From assembly GCF_002940665.1 (NCBI RefSeq), contig NZ_MIGY01000002.1:1-64000 (forward strand): a DNA stretch of 64,000 bases, written 5' to 3'. Shown here in pieces: positions 1 through 9,926 of this stretch. The stretch's first letter is position 1, and each line of letters begins with the position of its first letter. Below the pieces are notes generated by a model. That model ran no database searches and had not been told where the DNA came from. It was given only the letters and a program-made list of their open reading frames with translations. This DNA comes from Xanthomonas arboricola. GTDB lineage: Bacteria > Pseudomonadota > Gammaproteobacteria > Xanthomonadales > Xanthomonadaceae. The position numbers and the translations under genes are program-made.

Positions 1-161
1 TCGGTTCCGCGCATGAAGGGGCATCCGTTGGGTCGTACCGAATAGTCTATCGAGGTGGGCGGTATTTCAGCAGCCTGCTAGGGAAGGCGCGGAATTCCTG
101 CAACTAACCGTCAGGGCTAATCAAATGAAAGCACGGCCTGCCTCAGCCAGCTCTTTGATTA

Positions 162-527
162 TCAGTTGTACAAACCGCGCTGCCACGGGCTGGTCAAGTA
201 GCCGTTAGGCCATGGGCCGTCTCCACACATTCCCTGTCCCCACGTATCGCAAAAGTCAGCGCGTAACTGCTGCGACACCTCGGTGTAGGCGATCGAGTTC
301 ACGTTGCGCGTATCGCATGCATAGCTGATGACGACGCGCTTGACGGTCGACGTTGTGCCCTGATGCTCAGTCTGATTACTGCAATACAGGATGCTCTGGC
401 CAACCAGGTTTTCGTTAGCGTCGAACCACATCCAGGTACGGCCATACTGCGTCGCTGCGTTTGCTTCAGTGGTGACAGCAAGTGCACTTATTGCCAAAAA
501 GACTGCCGCCAAAAGTACCGTTTTCAT
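162..527 (-). CDS. Small secreted protein of unknown function
   Basis: The 121-residue product begins with a clear Sec signal peptide (Lys-2, a hydrophobic core, then a probable cut after ANA near residue 24). The mature part is about 97 residues with four cysteines (YCSN, ACDT, FCDT, MCGD), which could form two disulfides in the periplasm or outside the cell. A strong Shine-Dalgarno stretch (complement of ggctcctt, 534-541) precedes the ATG at 527. It resembles the short, poorly described secreted proteins of Xanthomonadaceae such as those under DUF6289, but I cannot assign a family with confidence. It is transcribed in the same direction as the receptor gene upstream, with about 295 bases and a terminator between them, so it is probably a separate unit. 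Confidence 0.65.
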   Translation of the reverse strand: MKTVLLAAVFLAISALAVTTEANAATQYGRTWMWFDANENLVGQSILYCSNQTEHQGTTSTVKRVVISYACDTRNVNSIAYTEVSQQLRADFCDTWGQGMCGDGPWPNGYLTSPWQRGLYN

Positions 528-785
528 TCAACTGGCTCCTTGTTGTGCCTCAAGTCCCTTGAGGCGTAGGTCGTACCCTTTTCCTGATTAGTCCTGACGA
601 ATAGCCTGCTGCTTTGCAGATGGCGCCATTTCCCCTTGCGTTTCTAGCGTGCCCAACCTCGGTGTCGCTCAGTACATGTTTTTCAGTTGGAAATTTATGG
701 GCAAATCGAGGTGGGATAGTTTAAAAAGCAAGAGGTACAGAGTCACTGTGATTAATGATCGGGGCTAATCAAAATCCATTAATTC

Positions 786-814
786 ACCGGAAGCGTCAAG
801 GCGACGCTTCCGGT
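786..814 (-). terminator. Hairpin terminator after Oar-like receptor gene
   Basis: A perfect 12-bp inverted repeat (786-797 with 803-814, 5-base loop) lies directly downstream of the stop codon at 823. Read on the minus strand it is followed by an AT-rich run with several T residues, which fits a rho-independent terminator. Confidence 0.65.
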
Positions 815-822
815 GGCTGCGA

Positions 823-3800
823 TCAGAAGTCGTAGGATGCAGACAGGCGCACATAGCGCGGAGTGTTGTAGCTGTAGTTTTCTAGGCCAATTCCATATGT
901 ATTTGAAACCAGGCCGGGATCTGTTTCATAAACTCCGTCGATGCGAGTGACAGCGCGATCATTAAGGACGTTGAACACCTGGAGCCCGAGAGCAAACTTG
1001 TGTTCGGCGAACGAAGGGCGATATGTCACGCCCAGGTCGACGTTCTTGATCCAGGGGGTCCGGCCAGCATCACCGGGTCGCGAGGGCTGGCCGCCGCAAT
1101 AGTGATAAGCCGATCCGTAGCTGATCGGATCCGGGTTCTCTGGATCGTTGAAATAGCCCAGGCAGGAAACGGGTGTACCTGACATGACACGCAGGGTAGC
1201 TGATGCCATCCATTCTGGCGTGATCTGATAGGCGCCGAACGCTTTCAGTTGATGGCGACGATCATTTGCCAAGCTGCCGCCCGCATAGTACATCAGCGCC
1301 GCAGCATCCCAGTCCTGCGTTTTGGAAACGTCAGATTGCCCGATATCTGACTTGACTTGGCCTTCAGTATTGCCATAACTGTGTGACCAAGTGTAATCGA
1401 TGCGGCCGTACCACTTCTCATCGAACGGGTGTTCCAAAAAGAGGTCAACCGCAATGTAACTACGCTTGGCCTTATCGGTGAAGCCCCAGTCCGATTGGGA
1501 CATCTGCAGCTGGGTGAAGCCCGATCCATCGCGATTTGCGAGATTGTAGGTGTTGGTTTTGCCTGGATTGAAAATAACGCAATACGGAATATCGATGGTC
1601 CTGGGATCGATTCCTTGTGATGCAAGTTTCAGGTCGCCACGTGCGGTGTAGTCATCGTTATGCATGTCGCAGACGTCGTCGATTGCCGCTTCCAGCTTCC
1701 GATACGTTGCCTTGGCGCCAGAGTTCCAACTTTCGCCAATCGTCTTTTCAAAGCCAAGAATCAACTCATCCTGGTACTGCGACTTCAAGTCGCTTGGAGC
1801 AAATGCTCCTGGGTTGGGTGCTTGACCAAATTCGCCGTTGGCCGAAACCGGTCCCGGCCCGAACGGCGTCAAGCCAGTGGGTTCGCCGTTGGCGTCGATG
1901 CCGGTATAGGTGAAATATTGATCGGTATAGGTCGATGCCGACGCGCCGCGGATGGCAACGCTATTAGGAAGCGCCAGGTAGTAACGGCCGAGATTAGCGA
2001 ATATCTTCAAAGATGAGTCGCCAAAGACATCCCAGCTCGCTCCTAGACGCGGAGCCCACTGGTCACCGCTATCCACGTAGGCGACATGATCACTGTTGAA
2101 GTTGGTGAACTGGTCGTTGCGGATGCCCAACGTCAGCAGCCAGTTGTCGTTAACCTGCCAGCGATCTTCCAAGTAATACGCTTTTTGCTCCACTGCCATG
2201 CTTGTGGTGGTGGTGAAAATACGTTGTTGGGCGTAGAACCCGTTGGAGCCAGCTCCGGGAGCACCGACGCCCAGTCCTGGACGTACTGGTGTCTGCTCTG
2301 TGAGAGCGCGTCCATAGATCCATTGGTATCCGGGACCGGTGGTGCGTACGCCCTCGTCATAGGCATTGAAGTACATGTTGTCCACGCCGGCGGTGATGTC
2401 GTGGCCACCCAATCGATAATTCAGCTCCAGACGCAGGCTGCGAGTCTTGTTGATCGGATCCTCCGCCTTCGCGCGGTTGGTCGTCTGATTGTTGCGGATC
2501 GGCGTACCGCCGTTCAGTGCGGGGTTCTGGCTAGTGACGCTGCCAAGGAACGGCAGGTCGGAGATAAATGGGTTGAATTGTTGATTATGCTGGTTGCTGC
2601 GTCCCCATGTAGCGTTCAAGGTCAGATCGTCCGTCAAGTAGCTTGTGTACTTGAAGATGTCGTAGCTGTCTTTGATCTTGAATGTATCTGGATAGGTTCC
2701 GGTGCGATCGCCACTCACTAGGCCATCGTAATCGAACGAGGTGTAGTAACCACTACGGCGATCAGTATTTTGAACGCGCGTGTATTCAAGGATATTGCTG
2801 TCGTTGATGTTCCAGTCGACTTTTCCGTAAAACTTTGGAGTGCTGTATTCGTAATTATTGCGGGCCTGGATGCTTGCATTGCTGGCGTTCGTGCCTACGC
2901 CGTCAACTTTTTCACTTTCCCCAGCCACAAAAATGAAAAGTTTATCCTCGATCAGCGGGCCGCCGGCGTATGCACTGTAGACAGTGCGTGTTTGCTTGTT
3001 GTCCTTGCCGGCGCGGTACAAGGTGCCCGGTTGGTCCGGCGTATCGTATTCGTAGCCATCGGGGAGCGCTGCATTGGGGTACCACACGTCACCACGCGAA
3101 CTCGCCAGCGAATCTGGCTCCCAAACGGTCTGCACACCAAAATGCCATTCATTGGTGCCGCGCTTGCCGAGCTGGTTGATCACGCCGCCTGTGGAACGGC
3201 CGTACTTGGCGCTATAGCCGCCGGTATAGGTTTCCTGCTGGTCGATGGCGCCGTAGGGCAGGCTGACGCCACCCAGGTTGCTCAGCGGATTGCTGACGTT
3301 GAAGCCGTTGATGTAATACGCATTTTCGGTAACGCCCGAGCCGCCGAAAGACACCACGGAGCGCGAGCCGTTGTTGAATGCGCCGGCACCTGAAACAGCG
3401 CCGGGAGCAAGCAGCGCAATCGCTTCCGCACTACGGCCCAGCGGCAGGGTTGCCAGCTGTTCGGACGTGATCACCGAACGCGAGCTGGTGGAGCTGACGT
3501 CGATCTTCGGTGCATTGGCGGCAGTGACCGTGATCGCGCCGAGCGTCGTTGCATCGGTGCTGCCGCTGGCAGCTGCGCCAGCAAACGACACCTCGGTGCC
3601 GGATCCGACGCGCAACTGCACGTTCTTGCGGGTATCGACGACCTGATCGCCACGCTTCAAGGTGACGGTGTAGGCGCCGACCGGCAACGAGCCAAGGTTG
3701 TAACGGCCATTGGCGTCGATGGTGATGGTGCGGCTGAGGCCGGTGTCGCTCTGAACGACGATGGTACTACCGGCCTCCGAGGGAGCGCTACCGTAGATGC

Positions 3801-3906
3801 TGCCGGTCGTGCTTTGTGCATAGACCGCGCCATTGACGAGACAGGCGCCGAGCACAACAGCCAGAGCGGTGCGCTTGAGAGCATGACGACGAATTTGATT
3901 GCTCAT
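823..3906 (-). CDS. Oar-like TonB-dependent outer membrane receptor
   Basis: The 1,027-residue protein has a signal peptide (cut near VYAQ, residue 31) and then a carboxypeptidase-regulatory-like beta-sandwich (about residues 31-110, with ANGRYNLGSLPVGAYTV). A plug domain follows (about 140-250), and then a long beta-barrel ending in the aromatic C-terminus SASYDF. This layout is that of Oar-type TonB-dependent transporters, which are abundant in Xanthomonas and whose substrates are usually unknown. The start at 3906 follows AGGTTAGGA. No TonB-linked regulator or transporter partner lies next to it, so the substrate cannot be inferred. The gene is followed by its own hairpin terminator and looks monocistronic. 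Confidence 0.9.
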   Translation of the reverse strand: MSNQIRRHALKRTALAVVLGACLVNGAVYAQSTTGSIYGSAPSEAGSTIVVQSDTGLSRTITIDANGRYNLGSLPVGAYTVTLKRGDQVVDTRKNVQLRVGSGTEVSFAGAAASGSTDATTLGAITVTAANAPKIDVSSTSSRSVITSEQLATLPLGRSAEAIALLAPGAVSGAGAFNNGSRSVVSFGGSGVTENAYYINGFNVSNPLSNLGGVSLPYGAIDQQETYTGGYSAKYGRSTGGVINQLGKRGTNEWHFGVQTVWEPDSLASSRGDVWYPNAALPDGYEYDTPDQPGTLYRAGKDNKQTRTVYSAYAGGPLIEDKLFIFVAGESEKVDGVGTNASNASIQARNNYEYSTPKFYGKVDWNINDSNILEYTRVQNTDRRSGYYTSFDYDGLVSGDRTGTYPDTFKIKDSYDIFKYTSYLTDDLTLNATWGRSNQHNQQFNPFISDLPFLGSVTSQNPALNGGTPIRNNQTTNRAKAEDPINKTRSLRLELNYRLGGHDITAGVDNMYFNAYDEGVRTTGPGYQWIYGRALTEQTPVRPGLGVGAPGAGSNGFYAQQRIFTTTTSMAVEQKAYYLEDRWQVNDNWLLTLGIRNDQFTNFNSDHVAYVDSGDQWAPRLGASWDVFGDSSLKIFANLGRYYLALPNSVAIRGASASTYTDQYFTYTGIDANGEPTGLTPFGPGPVSANGEFGQAPNPGAFAPSDLKSQYQDELILGFEKTIGESWNSGAKATYRKLEAAIDDVCDMHNDDYTARGDLKLASQGIDPRTIDIPYCVIFNPGKTNTYNLANRDGSGFTQLQMSQSDWGFTDKAKRSYIAVDLFLEHPFDEKWYGRIDYTWSHSYGNTEGQVKSDIGQSDVSKTQDWDAAALMYYAGGSLANDRRHQLKAFGAYQITPEWMASATLRVMSGTPVSCLGYFNDPENPDPISYGSAYHYCGGQPSRPGDAGRTPWIKNVDLGVTYRPSFAEHKFALGLQVFNVLNDRAVTRIDGVYETDPGLVSNTYGIGLENYSYNTPRYVRLSASYDF

Positions 3907-4234
3907 TCCTAACCTTTCAGCTGGGTATCGAGAGAAGTGGCGGTCACCGGAGAGTCAGATGGCCTTAACCCGAACGTAATGAATGTGTGGTCGGAGTCGC
4001 AAGCGTTTTGAATGATTCGTTAATGAAAAGGGTGAGATCCGCATCGAATATGCGGATCTGCGCACAAATTGCCGGGCATGCGGACAAGTGCGTACTCAGG
4101 TGGCACAGGTATTCATTTTTGTCAGTGCGCGTGATGCGTGGTGACAGCTCGCCGATTAAACGAACGCTGCATGGCGCCGCGTGCATCTTTCGATCGTCGA
4201 TTTTGCTTGGCTGGTTTCATCTGAAACATCGATT
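3907..4234. other. Intergenic region upstream of Oar-like receptor
   Basis: This stretch has no convincing gene. It is AT-richer than its surroundings and must hold the promoter of the receptor gene that starts at 3906 on the minus strand. I could not fix a -35/-10 pair with confidence. An open frame running through here on the plus strand continues antisense through the next receptor gene and is a shadow. Confidence 0.5.
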
Positions 4235-4235
4235 C

Positions 4236-4264
4236 AAAAAAAGACCCCGGTGGACGGGGTCTTT
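4236..4264 (-). terminator. Rho-independent terminator of the broken receptor gene
   Basis: On the minus strand a perfect 10-bp stem, AAAGACCCCG with CGGGGTCTTT (4240-4249 and 4255-4264) and a 5-base loop, is followed by a run of seven T (complement of 4236-4242). It begins 20 bases after the receptor stop codon and is a textbook intrinsic terminator. Confidence 0.9.
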
Positions 4265-4283
4265 CCATGCATCGTCGACGGCC

Positions 4284-7273
4284 TCAGAACCGGACTGTCG
4301 TACCCAGGTAGAAAAACCGCCCGATGTTGTCGTACAACGCAGAGTTGAAGTCCGAGCCGAAGTAATTGCGCGGCGGATCCTTGTCGAAGGCGTTGTCGAT
4401 GCCGAGGTAGACGTCGATCTTCGAGCCGGGGAACTGATAGCCGAACTGGACGTTGTGGTAGGTGTACGCGCCGTTCCTGATCGGGCTGGCCGAGCCCGGA
4501 TTGCTGTTGTAGCTTTCCGGCGTCACGCGCAGGTTGCCGTCCACATAGTTCATGTCCCACGAGGCGCGCCATGCGTTCCAGTTGTACTTGGTCTGGAACT
4601 GCGCGCGCCAGCGCGGGTCGGTCACGTAGGTCACGTACTCGTCGTATTCGGCCGGGAAGTCCTGGAACACCCATTCGCGCGACTGGATCAGGCGCGTACC
4701 GACAAGGCGCAGCACGGTATTGCCTTCGCCGAGCTGGAAGCGGTAATCCATTTCCAGATCCACGCCCACACGCCGCGAGCGTGACAGGTTTTCGTTGAGT
4801 GCCTGCCAGCCGATGATGCTGTGCTCGGGATAGATGCGGCCCTGCGGGTCGGTGAATCCGCCCAGCGGGGCGCGCTGCACGAAGCCGCAGAAGCTGTTGT
4901 TGATGCCGCCTGGATTGTCCACGCAGCGCGTGGCATTGGTCTCTGCGGTCACGGTGCCGATCGCGTCCTGCAGGTCGATGCGCCAGTAGTCGATCGACAT
5001 GCCGAAGCCGTCGAAGAACTCCGGCTGCCACACCAGGCCGTAGGACAGGCTGCGCGCGCGCTCCGGCTTCAGCTCCGGATTGCCGCCGCTCACGCCGGGA
5101 CGGGTGGAGGTGAAGGTATCGATCCAGCCCACCGGCACGCCCAGCGCACTGCAGTTGGCCTGGCGCAATGCGACGTCGCCCGCGGTGCCTGGGCGATTGG
5201 TATTGGTCGGCAGATAGTTGCAGGGATCGTTGATGGTTGCGAAGTTTTCGCTCTGCGAGTCGTACAGCTCACCGATGCTGGGCGCACGCACTGCCTGTGC
5301 CACGGTGCCGCGCAGACGCAGCGACGGGATGATGGTCCAGTCCAGGCCCACGTTCCAGGTCTTGGTCGAGCCGATGCTGTCGTAGTCCGAATAACGCCCC
5401 GCCACATCCAGCGCCAACCGGTCCACGCCCGGCAGGCCGGCGAGCAACGGAATGGTGCTCTCGACGAAGACTTCCTTGACGGTGTACTCGCCACCGCTAT
5501 TGGGAATAGCGTTGAGGAAGGTCGCGCCCGAGGCTGCCAGCGGATCGGTGATTTCCTCGCTCTGCTCCTTGCGGTATTCCACGCCACCGGCAAACCCGAT
5601 GTCGCCGGCCGGTAGCGACAGCAGGTTGCTGTTGGCCACCGATGCGCTGAACACGGTCTGCTGGATCTTGGCCTGCGAGCGTGCGGTGGTGTTGAACCAC
5701 GCCGCTGCCTGCGGTGTCACCGCGCCGTTGCCGAACACGCTGAATGGCACGCAGCCTTCGCGCGCCAGTGCCGAATAGACGCGATTGGTGTGGGGGTTGA
5801 TCGCGTTCGGATCCAGCGTGGTGCGGCAGACGATGTTGCCGCTGGCATCACGTGCGGCATCGATACCGGCCTGCCAGCGCTCGTTGATGCGGTTGTTGAG
5901 ATTCAGGCGGTCGACCGTGGTCTTGCCGTAGTTGGCGGATACGTCATAGCTCCAGTTGTCGGTGAAGTTGCCTTCGGCACCGAGCACCGCGCGATAGGTC
6001 TTGCGCTCGATGTTCTCGCCGCGACGGCCGGCATCGACATTGAAGCGGTTCATCAGGATCTGCGTGGCACCACGCGAGTCCATCAGCGCACCGAGTTCGG
6101 GGCTGACATACGGATTCTGGCGACGCACGCGCAGCGAACTGTCGAAGGCCGGCTGGCCGAAGAATTCCGAGTCGGTCTCGCTGTACTTGCCTTCGAAGAA
6201 CAGGCGATGGTTCTCGCTGACCTCGAAGTTGATCATGGTGTTGACGCTCTTGCGATCGAAGCCGGGCTGCAGGTCGGCGACCGCATTCAGATCAACGAAA
6301 TCGCAATCCACGCACGAGGTGTTGCTGACCACCGTGCCGTTGTAGCGGTTGCGGCGGAAGCTGCCGTCTTCGTTGAACAGATAGCGGTTGCCATAGCTGG
6401 CCGGGTTGCGGAAATCGAAGGTGCCCAGGTTGAAGGTGCCGCCGTAGGACGTGGAATGATTGCCGCCCGGGCCGCTGAGCACGTTCTGCGGATTGCGCTC
6501 GCTCGGCGGTTGGCTGGGATCGAACGCGGGGTTAGGAACCGACACCAGATACTCGCGGCCGATGGCGCGGTTGCCGCGGCCGAAGCGGTCCTGCTTGCTG
6601 TATTCGCCCGACACCGCGATGTTGCCGCGGCCGTCCGCAAAGTCGGTGCCTGCCGAGAAGCTGGCGAAGGAGCGGTTGTAGTTGCCCTCATCGGCCAGGC
6701 CGGTCTGCGCGCGCGTCTCCAATCCGGTGAAGTTCTTCTTTAGGATGAAGTGACCACGCCGGCCACTGCGTCGGCGCCGTAGACGGCCGAGGCACCACCG
6801 GTGATGACTTCGACGCGTTCCACCCATTCCACCGGAATCGTGTTGACGTCCACGGCAGTCGAACCCGGGCTGGAACCCACGTGGCGACGGCCGTTGACCA
6901 GCACCAGTGTGCGGTCGGTGCCCATGCCGCGCAGGTCGAGCAGGCCCAGCCCGGCGGTACCGATGAAGCGGGTGGAATTGCCCAGCGTGTAGCTCGGTGC
7001 CAGCGCCGGCATGCGCGCCATCAGATCGCTGATGGTGGTCGCGCCGGTGGCGCGGATTTCCTCGGCACTGATCGCGGTGACCGGCGAGGGCGTGACGAAG
7101 CCGGTACGCGCAATGCGCGAGCCGGTGACAGTGACCTTGTCCAGATCGGTGGTGCCGGGTGCGACCTCGTTTTCTGACTGCGCCGCGGCGTGGCCGGCAG
7201 AAGCGGCCAGCACGGTAAACAATGCGGTGCTCAAACGATGACGCTGGGTGTGTTGCTGAAGACGACTCGACAT
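4284..7273 (-). pseudogene. TonB-dependent receptor, frameshifted in the plug domain
   Basis: The N-terminal part (start 7273, minus strand) reads as a normal receptor. It has a signal peptide (GHAAAQ), a TonB-box-like LDKVTVTG, and a plug with LDLRGMGTDRTLVLVNGRRH and SAVYGADAVAGVV. The expected continuation NFILKKNFTGLETRAQTG lies in another frame. At 6750/6751 the minus strand reads GTC-AC-TTC where GTC-AAC-TTC is expected, so one base is missing. The downstream frame continues for about 820 residues to a proper barrel end (FFYLGTTVRF, stop at 4284). Restored, it would be about 1,000 residues. It may be a recent inactivation, a phase-variable state or a sequencing error. The rest shows no decay, which argues for a very recent event or an error. 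Confidence 0.85.
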
Positions 7274-7610
7274 GATGGTGCGGATTCCTCGCCGGATGTT
7301 GCGAAACAGCAGTGCTCACTGAGCGCTGGCTGAACTGGTCCCCGAACGTAACAATTCCTTAACCATGTGTCCATATTTGTTAAATTTGTCGCTGCCTGAC
7401 ACATGACTTGGCGTGCAGTGCCGGCGTCTGGCCGCGCTGGGAAACGCGTCTGCCCGTGGCCGAGTCGGTAAACTGGCGATCTTTCCAGCGCTGCGGCTGG
7501 CGATGCGGCGATCGCTGCGTTGGCAGCGCACGACGAATCAGGCAGGCAATGACGACGATGGTGCAACGTGCTTCAAGCATGGCGATCGACCTCCTTCAGA
7601 GCGCACGCGC
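7274..7610. other. Divergent intergenic region, receptor / mrp
   Basis: This region separates the minus-strand receptor start (7273) from the plus-strand mrp start. It contains an AT-rich patch around 7345-7395 that probably carries the receptor promoter. The remainder can be read as an N-terminal extension of mrp, but it shows no similarity I recognise and is treated as non-coding. Confidence 0.45.
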
Positions 7611-8462
7611 ATGACGGGCGAGCGCAGAATCCCCGCGCATGCGGTGCAGGGCGCGCTGGCGCCGCACCCGCGGATCCGCAATGTGATTGCGGTCGGTTCC
7701 GGCAAGGGGGGGGTGGGCAAGTCCACCACCGCGGTGAATCTGGCGCTGGCCTTGTGCCAGCAGGGTGCGCGCGTCGGGGTACTGGACGCGGACATCTACG
7801 GGCCGAGCGTGCCGGCGATGCTGGGCCTGAGCGGGCGGCCGGACAGCCCGGACAACAAGTCGATCGAGCCCCTGCGCGCGTTCGGGATCGAGGCGATGTC
7901 GATCGGCTTGCTCGTCGACCAGGACACGCCGATGATCTGGCGCGGGCCGATGGCGACCTCGGCATTGACCCAGCTGTTCAACGACACCCTGTGGGACGAC
8001 CTCGATTACCTGCTGATCGACCTGCCGCCGGGCACCGGCGATATCCAGCTGACCTTGTCGCAGAAGATCCCGGTGGCCGGTGCGGTCATCGTTACCACGC
8101 CGCAGGACATTGCCACGCTGGATGCGCGCAAGGCCTTGAAGATGTTCGAAAAGGTCGAGGTGCCGGTGCTTGGCATCGTCGAGAACATGGCCGTACATAC
8201 CTGCAGCCAGTGCGGCCACCGCGAGCACCTGTTCGGCGAAGGTGGCGGCGAGCGCATGGCTGCGCAGTACGGCGTGCCCCTGCTCGGTTCGTTGCCGCTG
8301 GCGATCGCGATCCGCGAGCAGGGCGATGCCGGCCAGCCGATCGTGGTGGCCGCGCCGGAGTCGGCGGCAGCGCAGGCCTATCTGGCCGCTGCCGCGCGTC
8401 TGTCCGAAGAGCTGGGCAAGCGGCCGCGCGCCAGCATCCCGATTTCGGCTTCGCTGCTGTAG
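7611..8462 (+). CDS. apbC: Mrp/ApbC family Fe-S cluster carrier ATPase
   Basis: This is a P-loop scaffold or carrier protein that delivers Fe-S clusters to apoproteins in the cytoplasm. From the ATG at 7611 it has 283 residues. The deviant Walker [13 protein letters not shown], lies at about residues 28-39, followed by [11 protein letters not shown] and [16 protein letters not shown]. The CxxC motif (CSQCGH) that binds the bridging cluster is at about 199-204. The open frame extends upstream to 7413, but the extension is unrelated to the family, so I chose the start that gives normal family length. It is followed 97 bases later by dcd on the same strand. Confidence 0.92.
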   Translation: MTGERRIPAHAVQGALAPHPRIRNVIAVGSGKGGVGKSTTAVNLALALCQQGARVGVLDADIYGPSVPAMLGLSGRPDSPDNKSIEPLRAFGIEAMSIGLLVDQDTPMIWRGPMATSALTQLFNDTLWDDLDYLLIDLPPGTGDIQLTLSQKIPVAGAVIVTTPQDIATLDARKALKMFEKVEVPVLGIVENMAVHTCSQCGHREHLFGEGGGERMAAQYGVPLLGSLPLAIAIREQGDAGQPIVVAAPESAAAQAYLAAAARLSEELGKRPRASIPISASLL

Positions 8463-8559
8463 CGCGCAGGCCGGCCGCTGGTGCCGGCTGCTTGCTAGAC
8501 TTCGCTGCCTTTCGCGCAGGCCGCTCGGCCTACCGCCTTCCGTCTTCAAGGAACACCGC

Positions 8560-9129
<570 letters not shown>

Positions 9130-9150
9130 TGCAGTGGGCAGCCGTGACCT

Positions 9151-9336
9151 TCAGCAGGTCGCGGTGGCCCGCTCGCGGTAGCGCAGCACTTGGTGCACGC
9201 CGGCGGCGATCAGCAACGCCGGCCACCAGGTCCAAACCAGGTTGCCCAGCTCGATACGGGCCAGCCCGAGGTTGTCCAACAGAAACAGCGTGCCCAGCGT
9301 GATCAGGAACAGGGCGGCAATCAGGCGATAGCGCAT
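9151..9336 (-). CDS. Small LiaF-like transmembrane protein
   Basis: The 61-residue protein has two hydrophobic helices (about residues 3-21 and 33-50) joined by a short turn with LFLLDNLGLARIELGNLVWTWWPALL. The pattern 'NLG...L..L...WWPALLI..G' is that of the LiaI/LiaF-type transmembrane region (DUF5668 and relatives). It is an inner membrane protein with no known activity. A paralogue of the same size lies on the same strand at 9732-9899. The gene converges on dcd, with 21 bases between the two stops. Confidence 0.7.
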   Translation of the reverse strand: MRYRLIAALFLITLGTLFLLDNLGLARIELGNLVWTWWPALLIAAGVHQVLRYRERATATC

Positions 9337-9483
9337 GGCGGTGTCCTCGGTAGGTGTGCGCGCATGCTGCGCGCAGCACGCCCGCCGATCAGGTGCCGGA
9401 AGTCAACTGTTGCGGATGACAGACGTCATGCCGGCAAGGTCATGGCTGCATTGGTGGCCGTGTCGTGTTCGCTGGCAGTCTCA

Positions 9484-9504
9484 CCTTCTCCCGATGGGAG
9501 AAGG
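9484..9504. repeat. Palindromic hairpin, REP-like
   Basis: CCTTCTCCC and GGGAGAAGG form a perfect 9-bp stem around a 3-base loop (GAT). Similar CCTTCTCCC/GGGAGAAGG palindromes are scattered between genes in Xanthomonas genomes. There is no T-tract, so it is more likely a repeat than a terminator. Confidence 0.55.
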
Positions 9505-9700
9505 GATGTCGGCGCTCTGACCAGACGCTGGGGCTGATCGACTGCTGGAATCGCTCCATTCCATGTTCATGGGAGCTAACGCCCATCATGCACACGGGCG
9601 AGAGCCGCGCCTCAAGGCGCATTGCCGCATCCAATCAGTGACAGATCAGAAGCTACGGCCGGGTAGTTCGGGAATCAACAGCGCCAGAAGCGCGCCCTTA

Positions 9701-9731
9701 CGATTCCCCAATCCCGATTCCCGATTCCCGG
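9701..9731. repeat. ATTCCC-type short tandem string
   Basis: The run alternates CGATTCCC, CAATCC and CGATTC units. It lies against the stop codon of the small membrane gene at 9732. The reverse-complement type recurs after trpF (31778-31809). Such strings are common at the 3' ends of genes in Xanthomonadaceae. Confidence 0.6.
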
Positions 9732-9899
9732 CTATTTGCCGCGCCCAAACAACATCCCCACACCGCAAGCGACCAACGCCGCCGGCCACCATGTGGCGAT
9801 CAGCCGGCCAAGACTGACATTGGTCCAGCCCAGGTTATTGGCCAGAAACAGCAGGCCGACGAGGATCAGGATCAGCGCGGCGACGACATTGGATTTCAT
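9732..9899 (-). CDS. Small LiaF-like transmembrane protein (paralogue)
   Basis: The 55-residue product (ATG at 9899; an in-frame ATG at 9917 would add six residues) has two membrane helices around NNLGWTNVSLGRLIATWWPAALVACGVGMLFG. It shares the 'NLG...L..L...WWPAL' signature with the protein encoded at 9151-9336, so the two look like diverged duplicates. The function is unknown. It lies 27 bases downstream of the HIT-family gene on the same strand and may be the last cistron of a DLH-HIT-membrane protein operon. Confidence 0.7.
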   Translation of the reverse strand: MKSNVVAALILILVGLLFLANNLGWTNVSLGRLIATWWPAALVACGVGMLFGRGK

Positions 9900-9926
9900 G
9901 CGGAAAGGTGGTTGCAAGACGGGCGC

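Larger units (their letters stand above)
9337..9731. other. Repeat-bearing spacer between two small membrane genes
   Basis: There is no convincing gene here. The spacer holds a perfect 9-bp hairpin (9484-9504), a small GCGCC-TCAA-GGCGC hairpin (9607-9620) and an ATTCCC-rich string that abuts the stop codon of the next gene (9701-9731). Confidence 0.6.

Noticed and set aside
3987-4784. A 265-codon plus-strand frame upstream of and antisense to the broken receptor
   Set aside because: It is composed of receptor antisense sequence plus non-coding spacer and crosses the minus-strand terminator. No family match is recognised.
7413-7610. N-terminal extension of Mrp/ApbC
   Set aside because: The 66 extra residues have no family counterpart. 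The ATG at 7611 gives normal length.
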